DNA of 64,000 bases from Candidatus Aminicenantota bacterium. GTDB lineage: Bacteria > Acidobacteriota > Aminicenantia > Aminicenantales > Saccharicenantaceae. Positions 26,597-34,952 of the stretch are shown one piece after another. A program made the position numbers and the translations under genes. Positions within the stretch are counted from its first letter, which is position 1, and the number at the start of each line of letters is the position of its first letter. Location: contig JACIYI010000006.1 in NCBI GenBank assembly GCA_014360005.1, positions 62,001-126,000 on the forward strand. The letters are read 5' to 3'. The notes under the pieces are model-generated. The model did no database searches. It was not told the DNA's origin and saw only the letters and a list, made by a program, of their open reading frames with translations.

Positions 26597-27477
26597 GACA
26601 GCAGGGCCTCAACGAATGATTCCGGGGAAAATTCTATCAGGTCTTTTTCGCTTTCGCCGACACCGATAAATTTGACCGGCAGGCCGAGCTCCTCCACCAC
26701 CGCCAGCACGCTGCCGCCCCGGGCGGTGCCGTCCAGCTTGGTCAGAAAGACCCCGGTGATGCCGGAAAAGCGGTTAAATTCCCGGGCCTGGACGATGGCA
26801 TTCTGACCTATGGTCGAGTCCAGGACCAGCAGAATTTCCTGTGGCGCCCCGGGAATTTCCCGGCTGATGACTTTTTTGATTTTTTCCAGCTCAGCCATGA
26901 GGTTGGCGTAGGTGTGCAGGCGACCGGCGGTGTCCACCAGCAGCAGGTCATAGTTCCTGGCCTTGAAAGATTGGATGGCGTCAAAGACCACCGAAGCCGG
27001 GTCAGCCCCGCTCTGGCCCTGGATGACCGGCAGGTTCAGCCTTTTGCCCCAGAGCTGGAGTTGCTCCTGGGCTGCCGCCCGGAAAGTATCGGCCGCGGCC
27101 AGCATCACTTTCTTTCCTTCGGCTTGATACCTGTAAGCCAGCTTGGCGGCCGAGGTGGTTTTGCCGCCGCCGTTGACCCCGACCAGCATCCAGACCGCCG
27201 GCCAGGAAGTACTGGCTGCTGCCGGCTGCCGGGAAAGAAGGGCCACCAGTTCCTGCCGCAACAGCTCTTTCCAGTCGGGGGACCCACTTTTCCTGGCCCG
27301 GTCCTTGATTCCAGCCATGATTCTGTCGGTCGTTTTGACCCCGACATCAGCCAGGATCAGCAATTCGTAAAGTTCCTCCAGGATTTCCTCCTGGGGACGG
27401 GTGCTCTGGAAAAGTTGTTCTATCCGGCTGAAAAGTTCTCTGGTGCGGCTGAGTTTCTGCCTTAATTTATCAAACAC
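26593..27477 (-). CDS. ftsY: signal recognition particle receptor FtsY (NG domain only)
   Basis: The membrane-associated GTPase that receives SRP-ribosome complexes. 294 residues with the N domain (1 to about 80) and G domain: GVNGGGKTTSAAKLA (G1), AAADTFRAAAQEQL, DTAGRLHTYANLMAEL and TKLDGTARGG. The acidic A domain of the E. coli protein is absent, as in many bacteria. Translation starts at GTG 27477. No ribosome-binding site exists because a perfect consensus promoter ends nine bases upstream, so the mRNA should be leaderless or nearly so. No in-frame Met lies close downstream. Confidence 0.93.
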   Translation of the reverse strand: MFDKLRQKLSRTRELFSRIEQLFQSTRPQEEILEELYELLILADVGVKTTDRIMAGIKDRARKSGSPDWKELLRQELVALLSRQPAAASTSWPAVWMLVGVNGGGKTTSAAKLAYRYQAEGKKVMLAAADTFRAAAQEQLQLWGKRLNLPVIQGQSGADPASVVFDAIQSFKARNYDLLLVDTAGRLHTYANLMAELEKIKKVISREIPGAPQEILLVLDSTIGQNAIVQAREFNRFSGITGVFLTKLDGTARGGSVLAVVEELGLPVKFIGVGESEKDLIEFSPESFVEALLS

Positions 27478-27486
27478 GGCTTTTGA

Positions 27487-27515
27487 ATTATATTTTTGCC
27501 CGGAAAAGATGTCAA
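27487..27515 (-). promoter_or_regulatory. perfect consensus promoter of the ftsY-rib operon
   Basis: Minus strand TTGACA (27515-27510), 17-base spacer, TATAAT (27492-27487): both hexamers and the spacing are the exact sigma-70 consensus. The GTG of ftsY begins at about the +4 position. It lies back-to-back with the recJ promoter. Confidence 0.85.
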
Positions 27516-27530
27516 ACCGGCGACCGCCGG

Positions 27531-27559
27531 TTGTCGAAGTGGCTGTCTTGTGTTAAATT
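27531..27559 (+). promoter_or_regulatory. candidate promoter of the recJ-to-ptsI operon
   Basis: TTGTCG (27531-27536), 17-base spacer, TAAATT (27554-27559). The recJ ATG follows seven bases after the -10, so the transcript would be leaderless. Confidence 0.45.
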
Positions 27560-27566
27560 GAAAAGC

Positions 27567-29273
27567 ATGCAGCCCCGTTATAAATGGCAGGTAATCCCTC
27601 CCGACCCGGAGGCCTGGATTCTGGCCCAGGAACTCAACCTGCCAAACGAAATCGCCACGGTGCTGGTCAACCGCGGATTGAGGTCGGCGGCTCAGGCCTC
27701 CTTTTTTCTCTACGGCGGCCTGAACGAGCTGCACGACCCCTTCCTGATGCGGGGTATGAAAGAGGCGGTCGAGAGAATTCTCCGGGCCATCCAGAAAAAA
27801 GAAAAAATTGTAGTTTTCGGCGATTATGACGTGGACGGCATCCTGTCGGTGGTCTTGCTGACTAAAGCCCTGTCTTCTCTCGGTGGACAGGTTGAATATT
27901 TCATCCCGGAAAGGATGAAAGACGGTTACGGCCTGAAACTTCACCACTTGGAAACCATCCTGAAGATGAAGGCTGACCTGGTAATCAGCGTTGATTGCGG
28001 GATTAAGGCTGTTGATTTTGTTGGCCAGGCCAAGAAGAACGGGCTGGAGGTGATCATCACCGACCATCATCATCCTGGTGACAGCCTGCCCGAGGCTGTG
28101 GCCATTCTGAACCCGGTGCTGGAGGATTGCGGTTACCCTGACCGCAACCTGGCCGGGGTTGGAGTAGCCTTCAAGCTGGTTCAGGCCCTTTTCCGACGAA
28201 AAGGAGTCAGTCAGGACCTGAGCCATTTCCTGAAGCTGGTGAGCCTGGGTACGGTGGCCGATGTGGCTGAGCTGAAGGGGGAAAACCGTATTCTGGTGCG
28301 GGAAGGCTTGAAAAAGATGAAAGAGGCCAGGACCCCGGGTATGAAGAGCCTGCTTGAAGGCGCGGGCCTCAACCATCGAAAGTTGAACGAAGTCGACCTG
28401 GGATTCCGCCTTGGACCCCGGATTAACGCTGCCGGGCGCCTGGGGATGACCGACATAGCCCTGCAGCTTTTCTTCTCTGACTCTCCGGAGGAATGTGATT
28501 CCCTGGTTAAGAAATTAAACGAGCTCAATTCAGCCCGGCAAAGAATTGAGGAGAAAATTCTCAGAGAAGCCGTGGAAAAGATTGAAGCCCGCCAGCTGCA
28601 CCAGAAATACCGCCTGCTGGTTCTGGGCAGCGAGAACTGGCACCGCGGAGTCATCGGTATTGTCGCTTCTCGGGTTAAAGAAATCTTCTACCGCCCGGTG
28701 ATCCTGTTTGCCTACGAGAACGGCCAGGCCTACGGTTCCGGGCGGAGTATCCCCGAACTGTCCCTGATTGACCTGATCAGCGACTGCGGCGACCTCTGTC
28801 AGAATTTCGGCGGCCACAAGCAGGCCGTGGGCTGCACCCTTAGCCTGGAACGGCTGCCAGATTTTAAGGATAGGGTCAACCGGCTGGCCGCGGCCAGAAT
28901 CACTGATGACCTGCTGGAAAGAAAACTGCTGATTGACTGCCGGCTGAATTTTTCTGCCATCACCCCGTCGTTTGTAGAATTTTATTCGCGGCTCCTGCCG
29001 TTCGGCGTCGGCAATCCGCGCCCGGTTTTTATGGCCGAGGAAGTCGATGTTCTGAGCGAACCGGCAGTGGTGCATAACCGGCATCTCAAGTTCTGGGTGC
29101 GCCAGTCGGGCCGGGTGTTCGAGGCCATGGCCTGGGAAAAAGCCAGGGTCTGGCCTGACCTCCGCCGGGGCAGCTGTCTGGACCTGGCTTATTCTCTGCA
29201 ATTCAGCGATTATCGCGGGAAAAGGCAGATGACCCTGGCCCTGGAAGACCTCAGGCCTCATCAGGCCGGATGA
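27567..29273 (+). CDS. recJ: single-stranded-DNA-specific exonuclease RecJ
   Basis: A 5'-3' exonuclease on single-stranded DNA acting in recombination and mismatch repair. 568 residues, DHH-DHHA1 family: FGDYDVDGI (DYDVD at residues 86-90), SVDCG (141-145), the DHH motif as DHHHPG (166-171), the GPRINAAGRLG segment and a C-terminal DHHA1 region with GGHKQAVGC. An OB-type domain closes the protein. ATG 27567 is chosen from the candidate promoter and the family N-terminus; the upstream in-frame codons overlap promoter sequence. Its stop overlaps the next ATG by four bases. Confidence 0.94.
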   Translation: MQPRYKWQVIPPDPEAWILAQELNLPNEIATVLVNRGLRSAAQASFFLYGGLNELHDPFLMRGMKEAVERILRAIQKKEKIVVFGDYDVDGILSVVLLTKALSSLGGQVEYFIPERMKDGYGLKLHHLETILKMKADLVISVDCGIKAVDFVGQAKKNGLEVIITDHHHPGDSLPEAVAILNPVLEDCGYPDRNLAGVGVAFKLVQALFRRKGVSQDLSHFLKLVSLGTVADVAELKGENRILVREGLKKMKEARTPGMKSLLEGAGLNHRKLNEVDLGFRLGPRINAAGRLGMTDIALQLFFSDSPEECDSLVKKLNELNSARQRIEEKILREAVEKIEARQLHQKYRLLVLGSENWHRGVIGIVASRVKEIFYRPVILFAYENGQAYGSGRSIPELSLIDLISDCGDLCQNFGGHKQAVGCTLSLERLPDFKDRVNRLAAARITDDLLERKLLIDCRLNFSAITPSFVEFYSRLLPFGVGNPRPVFMAEEVDVLSEPAVVHNRHLKFWVRQSGRVFEAMAWEKARVWPDLRRGSCLDLAYSLQFSDYRGKRQMTLALEDLRPHQAG

Positions 29274-31081
29274 CGGTAAGAATTAAGCATAGAGGACTGC
29301 CCGCAGTCCTGAGAACAGCGGTCCTGGTACTGTTGTTTCTGTTTATAATCCTGGTCGGACTGACCATAATCTCCAATCTCAGGAATAGAAACCGGCAGCC
29401 GTCGGCTCCGGGTCAGGCTGTCCGCCCGGCCAGGACGGTCAGTGAGAATTTCCGGGCGCTGGAATTTGCCGGGGAGAAAAAGCGCTTCAGCCTGAAAGCC
29501 GACAATTTCTACACGGATGAAGAGGGGCGACAGCACCTGGAAGGCCGGGTTGAAGTCAGCGATGAAGAACTCAGCGACGCGGTTCGACTTAAAGCCAATA
29601 AAGTGGTCATGGACCAGGGACAACAGTCCCTGCGGGCTGAGGGAGAGGTCAACCTCGAGTTTGGCCCGCTCCGGATACTGGCTCCGCTCATTGAGTATGA
29701 ACTCAAGGATAAGCTGGCCAGGGCGGAAAAAGTTCGGATAGAGCGTGGGCCGCTCCGCCTGGCCGCAGATAAAATGGTGTGGCGGGCAGTTCCGGGGCAG
29801 GTTCTCCTGGAAGGTAACATCACTGGAGAGAAAATTCAGCCGGGAGACAGTTTCTCGTTGGAGTGTAATCAGCTGTCCTTTGACCTGGAACAGGACAGCT
29901 TTACCGCCAGAAATCTAAGGCTGATGAGCGGCAGTCTCTGGCTGGGGGCCGGCCTGGCTGAGGTCCGTCTTAAAAAAGACAGCCTGTCCCTGGAATCTAT
30001 GACCATGTCCGGCGGGGCAGAAGCCCGGTGGGCTGGGCCTTCGGCCGGGAATGACTTTCGAAGTTTTAATTTGCAGGCAGAACAGCTTGTTCTCCGAACT
30101 GAAAAAAACTGGCCGATTTTATCAGCGCGGCCAGGTTTTAAGTTTGATGGTTACGGGAAGGAATGGCGGATTCAAATGGAGGGGGAAGCCCTGGAGGTTT
30201 TTTTCGAAGCCAGGCAGACAGCCCGCCGCCTAAAAACCGGTCGGTTCCTGGCCTGTCTCAGCCGAAAACAGGGTGAAGAATTGGAGCTTACGGCTGAGAG
30301 TCTCGATTACGACTCGGTCTTGGGAAGGTTAGAGCTCAGCGGACAGGCCCTGGCTCGCCACCAAGATTACGGGCTGGCGGCTGCCCGCCTCAGCCTGACA
30401 CTACCAGAATTTGGGCTGGCCGGGTCCGATTTTAACCTGGAAATCAGACCCGGTTATTTTAAGGAGGGGGTGCCGTTTTTTAAGAAAGAACTTTCGCTTT
30501 TCCTGTCCGGGAGCCGCCTGGAGACCAGTCCTGGAGGGTTTGAGCTTAACGGCCAGGTTCGGGTCTGGCAGGGGGAAGATTTCTGTCTGGCCGGGAAGGT
30601 CCGGGTTGACAGAAAAAAGGGTTTGCTCCAGCTAAGGGCCTTGGACCAGGCCAGCTGGTCAAGCCGGCGGAGTAACGGCCAGGTAGAAAAAGTGAAATTA
30701 AGAGCCGGCCAGGCGGAGTTGCGCTCAGAAACTGGCCAGGCCAGCCTGTCCGGCGAGGTGGAACTCGGGCTGGACCGGTTACAGCTCCGGGCGGAGGAAG
30801 TGTTCTTCGGTTTTGCTGGAGAGACTGGCGATAGGCTGGCCCGGCTGGAAGCCCGGGGCCGGGTCAGGCTGGACTGGAAAGAATACCGGGCGACAGGCCG
30901 CCAGGCCTGCCTGGATTTTGATAGCCAGCAGCTCGCAGTTACCGGCAACCCGGAATTAAGGGCGGCTACGGGGGAAAGGCTGGAAGCCGATAAATTGACT
31001 TTGTTTTTAGCGGATGATAGAATCCGCCTTGAGAACCAGAAAAGAGAGAGGTCGTTGACCGTCCTTGTCAGGGCAAAATGA
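29270..31081 (+). CDS. LptC-like protein with an extended OstA/LptA-like beta region
   Basis: 603 residues: one N-terminal membrane helix (about 13-36), then a periplasmic region made almost wholly of OstA-type strands such as HLEGRVEVSDEEL, KANKVVMDQGQQSLRAEGEVNL and LEGNITGEKI. LptC is normally about 190 residues and LptA about 170; together they form the jelly-roll bridge that carries LPS from LptBFG to LptDE. Position between recJ and lptB, with four-base overlaps on both sides, is where lptC-lptA usually lie. This one protein may therefore stand in for both, forming a longer bridge. No separate lptA is present here. The later repeats are my reading of strand patterns, not a domain search. 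Confidence 0.75.
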   Translation: MTVRIKHRGLPAVLRTAVLVLLFLFIILVGLTIISNLRNRNRQPSAPGQAVRPARTVSENFRALEFAGEKKRFSLKADNFYTDEEGRQHLEGRVEVSDEELSDAVRLKANKVVMDQGQQSLRAEGEVNLEFGPLRILAPLIEYELKDKLARAEKVRIERGPLRLAADKMVWRAVPGQVLLEGNITGEKIQPGDSFSLECNQLSFDLEQDSFTARNLRLMSGSLWLGAGLAEVRLKKDSLSLESMTMSGGAEARWAGPSAGNDFRSFNLQAEQLVLRTEKNWPILSARPGFKFDGYGKEWRIQMEGEALEVFFEARQTARRLKTGRFLACLSRKQGEELELTAESLDYDSVLGRLELSGQALARHQDYGLAAARLSLTLPEFGLAGSDFNLEIRPGYFKEGVPFFKKELSLFLSGSRLETSPGGFELNGQVRVWQGEDFCLAGKVRVDRKKGLLQLRALDQASWSSRRSNGQVEKVKLRAGQAELRSETGQASLSGEVELGLDRLQLRAEEVFFGFAGETGDRLARLEARGRVRLDWKEYRATGRQACLDFDSQQLAVTGNPELRAATGERLEADKLTLFLADDRIRLENQKRERSLTVLVRAK

Positions 31082-31806
31082 AAGTCCTCAAAGCCATAAA
31101 CTTAAGCAAGAGGTATGGTCAGCGGCCGGTTGTAGATAATCTCAGCCTGGAAGTCAGGGCGGGGGAAGCCGTCGGTCTGCTCGGCCCCAACGGCGCCGGG
31201 AAAACCACTGCCTTTTCCATGATTATCGGCCTGGTTGAAGCTGATAGCGGCCAGGTCTGGTTGGACGGAGAAGAGCTGACCTCTTTGCCAGCCTATCTCC
31301 GGGCCAGGAAGGGACTGGGGTTCCTGCCCCAGGAGCCGTCAATCTTCAGGGGTTTGAGTGCCGAGGAAAACCTGTTACTGGTGCTGCAGATTCAGGAAGG
31401 GGGTTCTTCCGGCAATAAGTTAAAAGACAAAGCGGCTGAAATGCTGGAGGAATTCGGGCTGCTATCCCTGGCTACCGCCCGGGCCGACCGGCTGTCGGGT
31501 GGTGAAAGGCGCAAGCTGGAAATGGCCAGAGCCATGGCCAGGAAACCGGACTTTCTGTTGCTGGATGAACCCTTCTCCGAGCTGGACCCGCTGGCTGTGG
31601 CCGATCTCCAGGGTGTCATCCAGAAGCTCAAAGGAAAAGGGGTGGGAATACTGCTTACCGACCACCGGCTGAGGGAAGCGTTGAAGGTAATCGATAGAAT
31701 TTACATAATAAATGGTGGTAAAATTATGACCGAAGGGAGGCCGGAAGAAGTCCTGGAGAAAAAAGAGGTGCGCAAGATATACCTGGGGCCGGACTTCCGT
31801 CTATAA
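31078..31806 (+). CDS. lptB: LPS export ABC transporter ATPase LptB
   Basis: The cytoplasmic motor that pulls LPS from the inner membrane. 242 residues with Walker A GPNGAGKTT, the Q-loop PQEPSIFRGLSAEENL typical of LptB, the signature LSGGERRKLEMARAMA, Walker B LLLDEPFSELDPLAV, and TDHRLREALKV with the switch His. Length is standard (about 240). It overlaps the LptC-like gene by four bases and lies 11 bases before rpoN, the conserved lptB-rpoN-hpf order. The permeases LptF/LptG are not in this window. Confidence 0.95.
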   Translation: MKVLKAINLSKRYGQRPVVDNLSLEVRAGEAVGLLGPNGAGKTTAFSMIIGLVEADSGQVWLDGEELTSLPAYLRARKGLGFLPQEPSIFRGLSAEENLLLVLQIQEGGSSGNKLKDKAAEMLEEFGLLSLATARADRLSGGERRKLEMARAMARKPDFLLLDEPFSELDPLAVADLQGVIQKLKGKGVGILLTDHRLREALKVIDRIYIINGGKIMTEGRPEEVLEKKEVRKIYLGPDFRL

Positions 31807-31817
31807 TTTAAGTAGCT

Positions 31818-33269
31818 ATGATGAAACAGAAACTTGACCAGAAGCAGGTGCAGAAACTGGTACTGGCCCCTGCCCTGCAGCAGGCTATCCGTCTGCTTCA
31901 GCTGACCAACCTGGAGCTGGAGGAGGTCATAAACCAGGAGCTGGAAGAAAACCCGATGCTGGAACTGGAAGAGGATAACCCCCAGGAAGCGGCCGCCTCC
32001 ACACCCCCGGGGGAAGAGGTAAAACCGGAAGAAGAAATAGGCCAGACCGAGACTCCCCCGGATGAATTTGACGAGATAATTTTTGCCGCCGGCTTCCAGG
32101 ATTATTTTGATGAAGACATACCCTATTCAGGCCAGGGTGACCGGGAAAGGGTGCCGTTTGAAAACGTGGTCTCCCGCCGACCGTCACTCTGGGACCACCT
32201 CAACTGGCAGGCCAGCCTGACTTTCTTTGAACCATCGGAACTGGAGATAGCCGAGTTTATCATCGGTAATCTGAATGACGACGGTTATCTGACGATTAAC
32301 CCGGAAGAAATTGCTGCCCGACTGCAGCTGCCACTGGAGAAAGTCGAAGCCGTCCGGGAAAAAATCAAGATGTTTGACCCGCCGGGCTGTGCCAGCCTGA
32401 CCCTGAGTGAAGCTCTGCTGGCCCAGATGGATTCGTTAAACCTGCAGGATGAGGTAGCCCGGAAAATTATCAGTGATTACCTGCCCTATCTGCAGAGGGC
32501 CGACCATCAGGAACTGGCCCGGTTGCTGAACTTGAGCCTGTCAGAATTGAAACTGCACCTCGACCTGATAAAAAATCTGGACCCGGCTCCGGGTCATAAG
32601 TACCGAGAGGACCGGGATATCTATGTGGTGCCTGATATCTTCGTAGTTAAGGAAGACGGCGAGTGGAAGGTCTATCTGAACGAAGAAGGCCTGCCCCGGC
32701 TGCGCCTGAATCAATATTACAGCCAGCTGGTCCAGGCCGGTTTCCGCGAGGACCAGGAAACCACCCGCTTTATTAAGGACAAGATGAAGCGGGCGCTGTG
32801 GTTTATCAGGAGTCTGGACCAGCGCAACCGGACTATCTACCGGGTGGCCAGGTACATTGTCGACCGCCAGAAGGATTTCCTGGAACAGGGCCTTGATCAT
32901 ATCAGGCCCATGACCCTGCTGGAAGTGGCCAGGGAACTGGGGCTGCACGAATCGACCATCGGGCGGGTGGTGGCCAACAAGTACATGATGACTCCGCTGG
33001 GACTTTTTCCCCTGAAATTCTTTTTCCATAAGTCGCTGAGTGGTACTTACGGAGAGGAAGTGTCATCGCTCCGGGTGAAAGAGAGAATAAAGAGGCTGAT
33101 CGAGAACGAGGACCGCAACCACCCCTTGAGCGATGATGAAATTGTTGATATATTATCCAGAGAAAATATCGTTATTGCCCGGAGGACCGTGGCCAAGTAC
33201 CGGGGCCAGCTTGATATCCCGCCTTCCCATATAAGGAAAAAGAAATTTATGATGGAGGAAGTAACATGA
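31818..33269 (+). CDS. rpoN: RNA polymerase sigma-54 factor
   Basis: Directs RNA polymerase to -24/-12 promoters that need an AAA+ activator. 483 residues: the Gln-rich region I at the N-terminus (KQKLDQKQVQKLVLAPALQQAIRLLQL), an acidic linker (about 45-95), the core-binding region, a helix-turn-helix with STIGRVVANKY, and the C-terminal RpoN box ARRTVAKYR. All parts are present. Two Met codons (31818, 31821) are possible starts. It sits mid-operon upstream of hpf and the PTS genes, as in many Gram-negative genomes. No activator gene is in the window. Confidence 0.96.
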   Translation: MMKQKLDQKQVQKLVLAPALQQAIRLLQLTNLELEEVINQELEENPMLELEEDNPQEAAASTPPGEEVKPEEEIGQTETPPDEFDEIIFAAGFQDYFDEDIPYSGQGDRERVPFENVVSRRPSLWDHLNWQASLTFFEPSELEIAEFIIGNLNDDGYLTINPEEIAARLQLPLEKVEAVREKIKMFDPPGCASLTLSEALLAQMDSLNLQDEVARKIISDYLPYLQRADHQELARLLNLSLSELKLHLDLIKNLDPAPGHKYREDRDIYVVPDIFVVKEDGEWKVYLNEEGLPRLRLNQYYSQLVQAGFREDQETTRFIKDKMKRALWFIRSLDQRNRTIYRVARYIVDRQKDFLEQGLDHIRPMTLLEVARELGLHESTIGRVVANKYMMTPLGLFPLKFFFHKSLSGTYGEEVSSLRVKERIKRLIENEDRNHPLSDDEIVDILSRENIVIARRTVAKYRGQLDIPPSHIRKKKFMMEEVT

Positions 33270-33790
33270 TCGTCAACTTTACAGCCCGGCGGACCGAGCT
33301 GACGGATGAAATCAAGGAATACTGCCAGAAAAGGCTGGAAAGGATGGAGAAAATCCTGAGAGATGTGCTGGAAATCAACATCATCCTGAGTGAGCAGCGC
33401 AGCCGGAAAAAGGTGGACCTCCAGATCAAGCGGCGGGGTGAAGATTTTGTTATTTCCGAAGAAACTACCGAGGTCTTCAATTCTCTTAACCAGGCCTTTG
33501 ACAGCCTGGAAAAAAAGATCGTTAAAGAAAGACGCAAGATGATTCAGAAACGGCGCCGGGCCGCTAGCCGCGAGCTGCCGCTGCCTGGAATGGAAGGGTT
33601 GGAGCCGGCTCCCCGGCTTCTTCGCCTGCCCTATTTTTCTGACAAGCCCATCACCATCCAGGAAGCGCTGCTGCAACTGGAAGAAGGGAAAAAGGAAGTT
33701 TTTCTGTTCCGCAAGGAAGGCAGCGAAAGCTGGGCCGCTGTTTTCCGGCGGAAAGACGGCCAGGTGGCCCTGGTTGATCCTGAAGGGTAA
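33266..33790 (+). CDS. hpf: long-form ribosome hibernation-promoting factor
   Basis: 174 residues: an N-terminal ribosome-binding domain (about 1-95) like E. coli HPF/YfiA, a short linker, and a C-terminal dimerisation domain (about 118-174, KPITIQEALLQLEEGKKEVFLFRKE). The C-terminal part marks the long form, which pairs 70S ribosomes into 100S dimers directly during rest. GGAGG precedes the ATG, which overlaps the rpoN stop codon. Location after rpoN is the usual one. Confidence 0.93.
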   Translation: MIVNFTARRTELTDEIKEYCQKRLERMEKILRDVLEINIILSEQRSRKKVDLQIKRRGEDFVISEETTEVFNSLNQAFDSLEKKIVKERRKMIQKRRRAASRELPLPGMEGLEPAPRLLRLPYFSDKPITIQEALLQLEEGKKEVFLFRKEGSESWAAVFRRKDGQVALVDPEG

Positions 33791-33846
33791 GAAAATAATG
33801 TCAGCCAGCCCGCAAAAAAGATGACTGGAAAAAGGAGTCAGCCGCA

Positions 33847-34311
33847 GTGAGGTTATCGAACATCATCAAGGAAAAGGCCATTCTGCTGGAGATGCAATCC
33901 AGGGGAAAAAATGAAGCCCTGTCGGAACTGATTAACCACCTGAAGAAACAGAAGCTCATCAACCATGAGAAAGAAATAATAGAAAAGCTATTGCAGCGGG
34001 AAGCCCTGGGCAGCACAGCTCTGGGCGACGGTATTGCCATTCCTCACTGCAAGGCCAAGGGAATCAAGAACCCGGTTCTGCTGGTGGGTATTGCCAGAAA
34101 CGGGGTGGAGTTTGAAGCTCCCGATGGCCAGCCGGTCAAGGTCTTTTTCCTGCTGATCACTTCTCCTGAAGACCCCAGCCTCAACCTCCAGATTCTGGCC
34201 CTGATTGCCCAGCTAGTCAAAAAATCTCCCGGACTGAAGTCCCGGTTGCTGGCGGCCGGCGACGCCCGGGAAGTTCTGGAAATAATAAGAGAGCAGGAAG
34301 AAAAAGCCTGA
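33847..34311 (+). CDS. ptsN: PTS EIIA-Ntr regulatory protein
   Basis: 154 residues of the fructose/mannitol EIIA fold. The phosphorylated His is in GIAIPHCKA (His67). EIIA-Ntr is a regulatory phospho-acceptor with no sugar permease of its own; elsewhere it affects potassium transport and nitrogen control. The gene starts at GTG 33847 with AAGGAG nine bases upstream. It lies 56 bases after hpf and overlaps hprK by one base. It could take phosphate from the HPr encoded downstream. Confidence 0.93.
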   Translation: MRLSNIIKEKAILLEMQSRGKNEALSELINHLKKQKLINHEKEIIEKLLQREALGSTALGDGIAIPHCKAKGIKNPVLLVGIARNGVEFEAPDGQPVKVFFLLITSPEDPSLNLQILALIAQLVKKSPGLKSRLLAAGDAREVLEIIREQEEKA

Positions 34312-34952
34312 TGGCGACCGGCAGCAGGAGTAAAGGTCCCTCAAAAGGGAAAAAGAACGAAGCAGTTAAAGCTGAAGCCAGGCCGGCAGTCACCGGCCCC
34401 GAAGTTTCCTCCCAGGTTATGATATCGGCCGGCCTGCTGAAAATTTTTGGGGTAGGAACGCTGATCATCGGAGACAGTGGTGTGGGTAAGAGCGAGAGTT
34501 CCCTCGAACTGATTGCCCGCGGTCACAAATTTGTTTCCGACGATGTGGTTCAAGTTTTCCGCGACGAGCAGGGTCGCCTCCACGGCCGTTCCCCCCGTCT
34601 GACCAGGAATTTCATGGAAATTAGGGGCCTGGGTATCATCAATATCAAGGAAATTTTCGGGTCACGAGCCATTCTGGAGGAAACTCCCATTGACCTGGTG
34701 ATCAGGTTAAAAAAATGGAGCAAGAAAATGGAAATAGACCGGCTGGGCCTGAAGTTCCCCGAAGATTTTGAGCTGGCCGGATTGAGAATCCCCCAGCTCC
34801 ACATTCCGGTGGCTCCCGGCCGGAACATAGCCACCCTGATCGAGGTGGCCTGCCGGGTCTTTGTTCTGAGGAAAAAAGGCTACCAGGCTGCCCAGGACAT
34901 CATCCGGCGCCTGGATAAAAAACTGGCCAGAAAAAATGAGCAATCATCGTAA
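34311..34952 (+). CDS. hprK: short HPr kinase/phosphorylase (catalytic domain only)
   Basis: Phosphorylates HPr on a regulatory Ser and removes that phosphate. 213 residues: a basic, Lys-rich opening of about 30 residues, then the kinase domain with the P-loop GDSGVGKSE (54-62), SDDVV (77-81), the signature NFMEIRGLGIINI, and the C-terminal PVAPGRNIA segment. Full-length HprK of Firmicutes is about 310 residues, so the whole N-terminal domain is missing. Short forms of this kind are known from Alphaproteobacteria. The HPr encoded downstream keeps a phosphorylatable Ser46. The gene overlaps rapZ by 17 bases. Confidence 0.92.
   Translation: MATGSRSKGPSKGKKNEAVKAEARPAVTGPEVSSQVMISAGLLKIFGVGTLIIGDSGVGKSESSLELIARGHKFVSDDVVQVFRDEQGRLHGRSPRLTRNFMEIRGLGIINIKEIFGSRAILEETPIDLVIRLKKWSKKMEIDRLGLKFPEDFELAGLRIPQLHIPVAPGRNIATLIEVACRVFVLRKKGYQAAQDIIRRLDKKLARKNEQSS

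Noticed and set aside
26597..27566. FMN riboswitch ahead of the riboflavin genes
   Set aside because: ribD overlaps ftsY, and the ftsY leader is too short to hold one.
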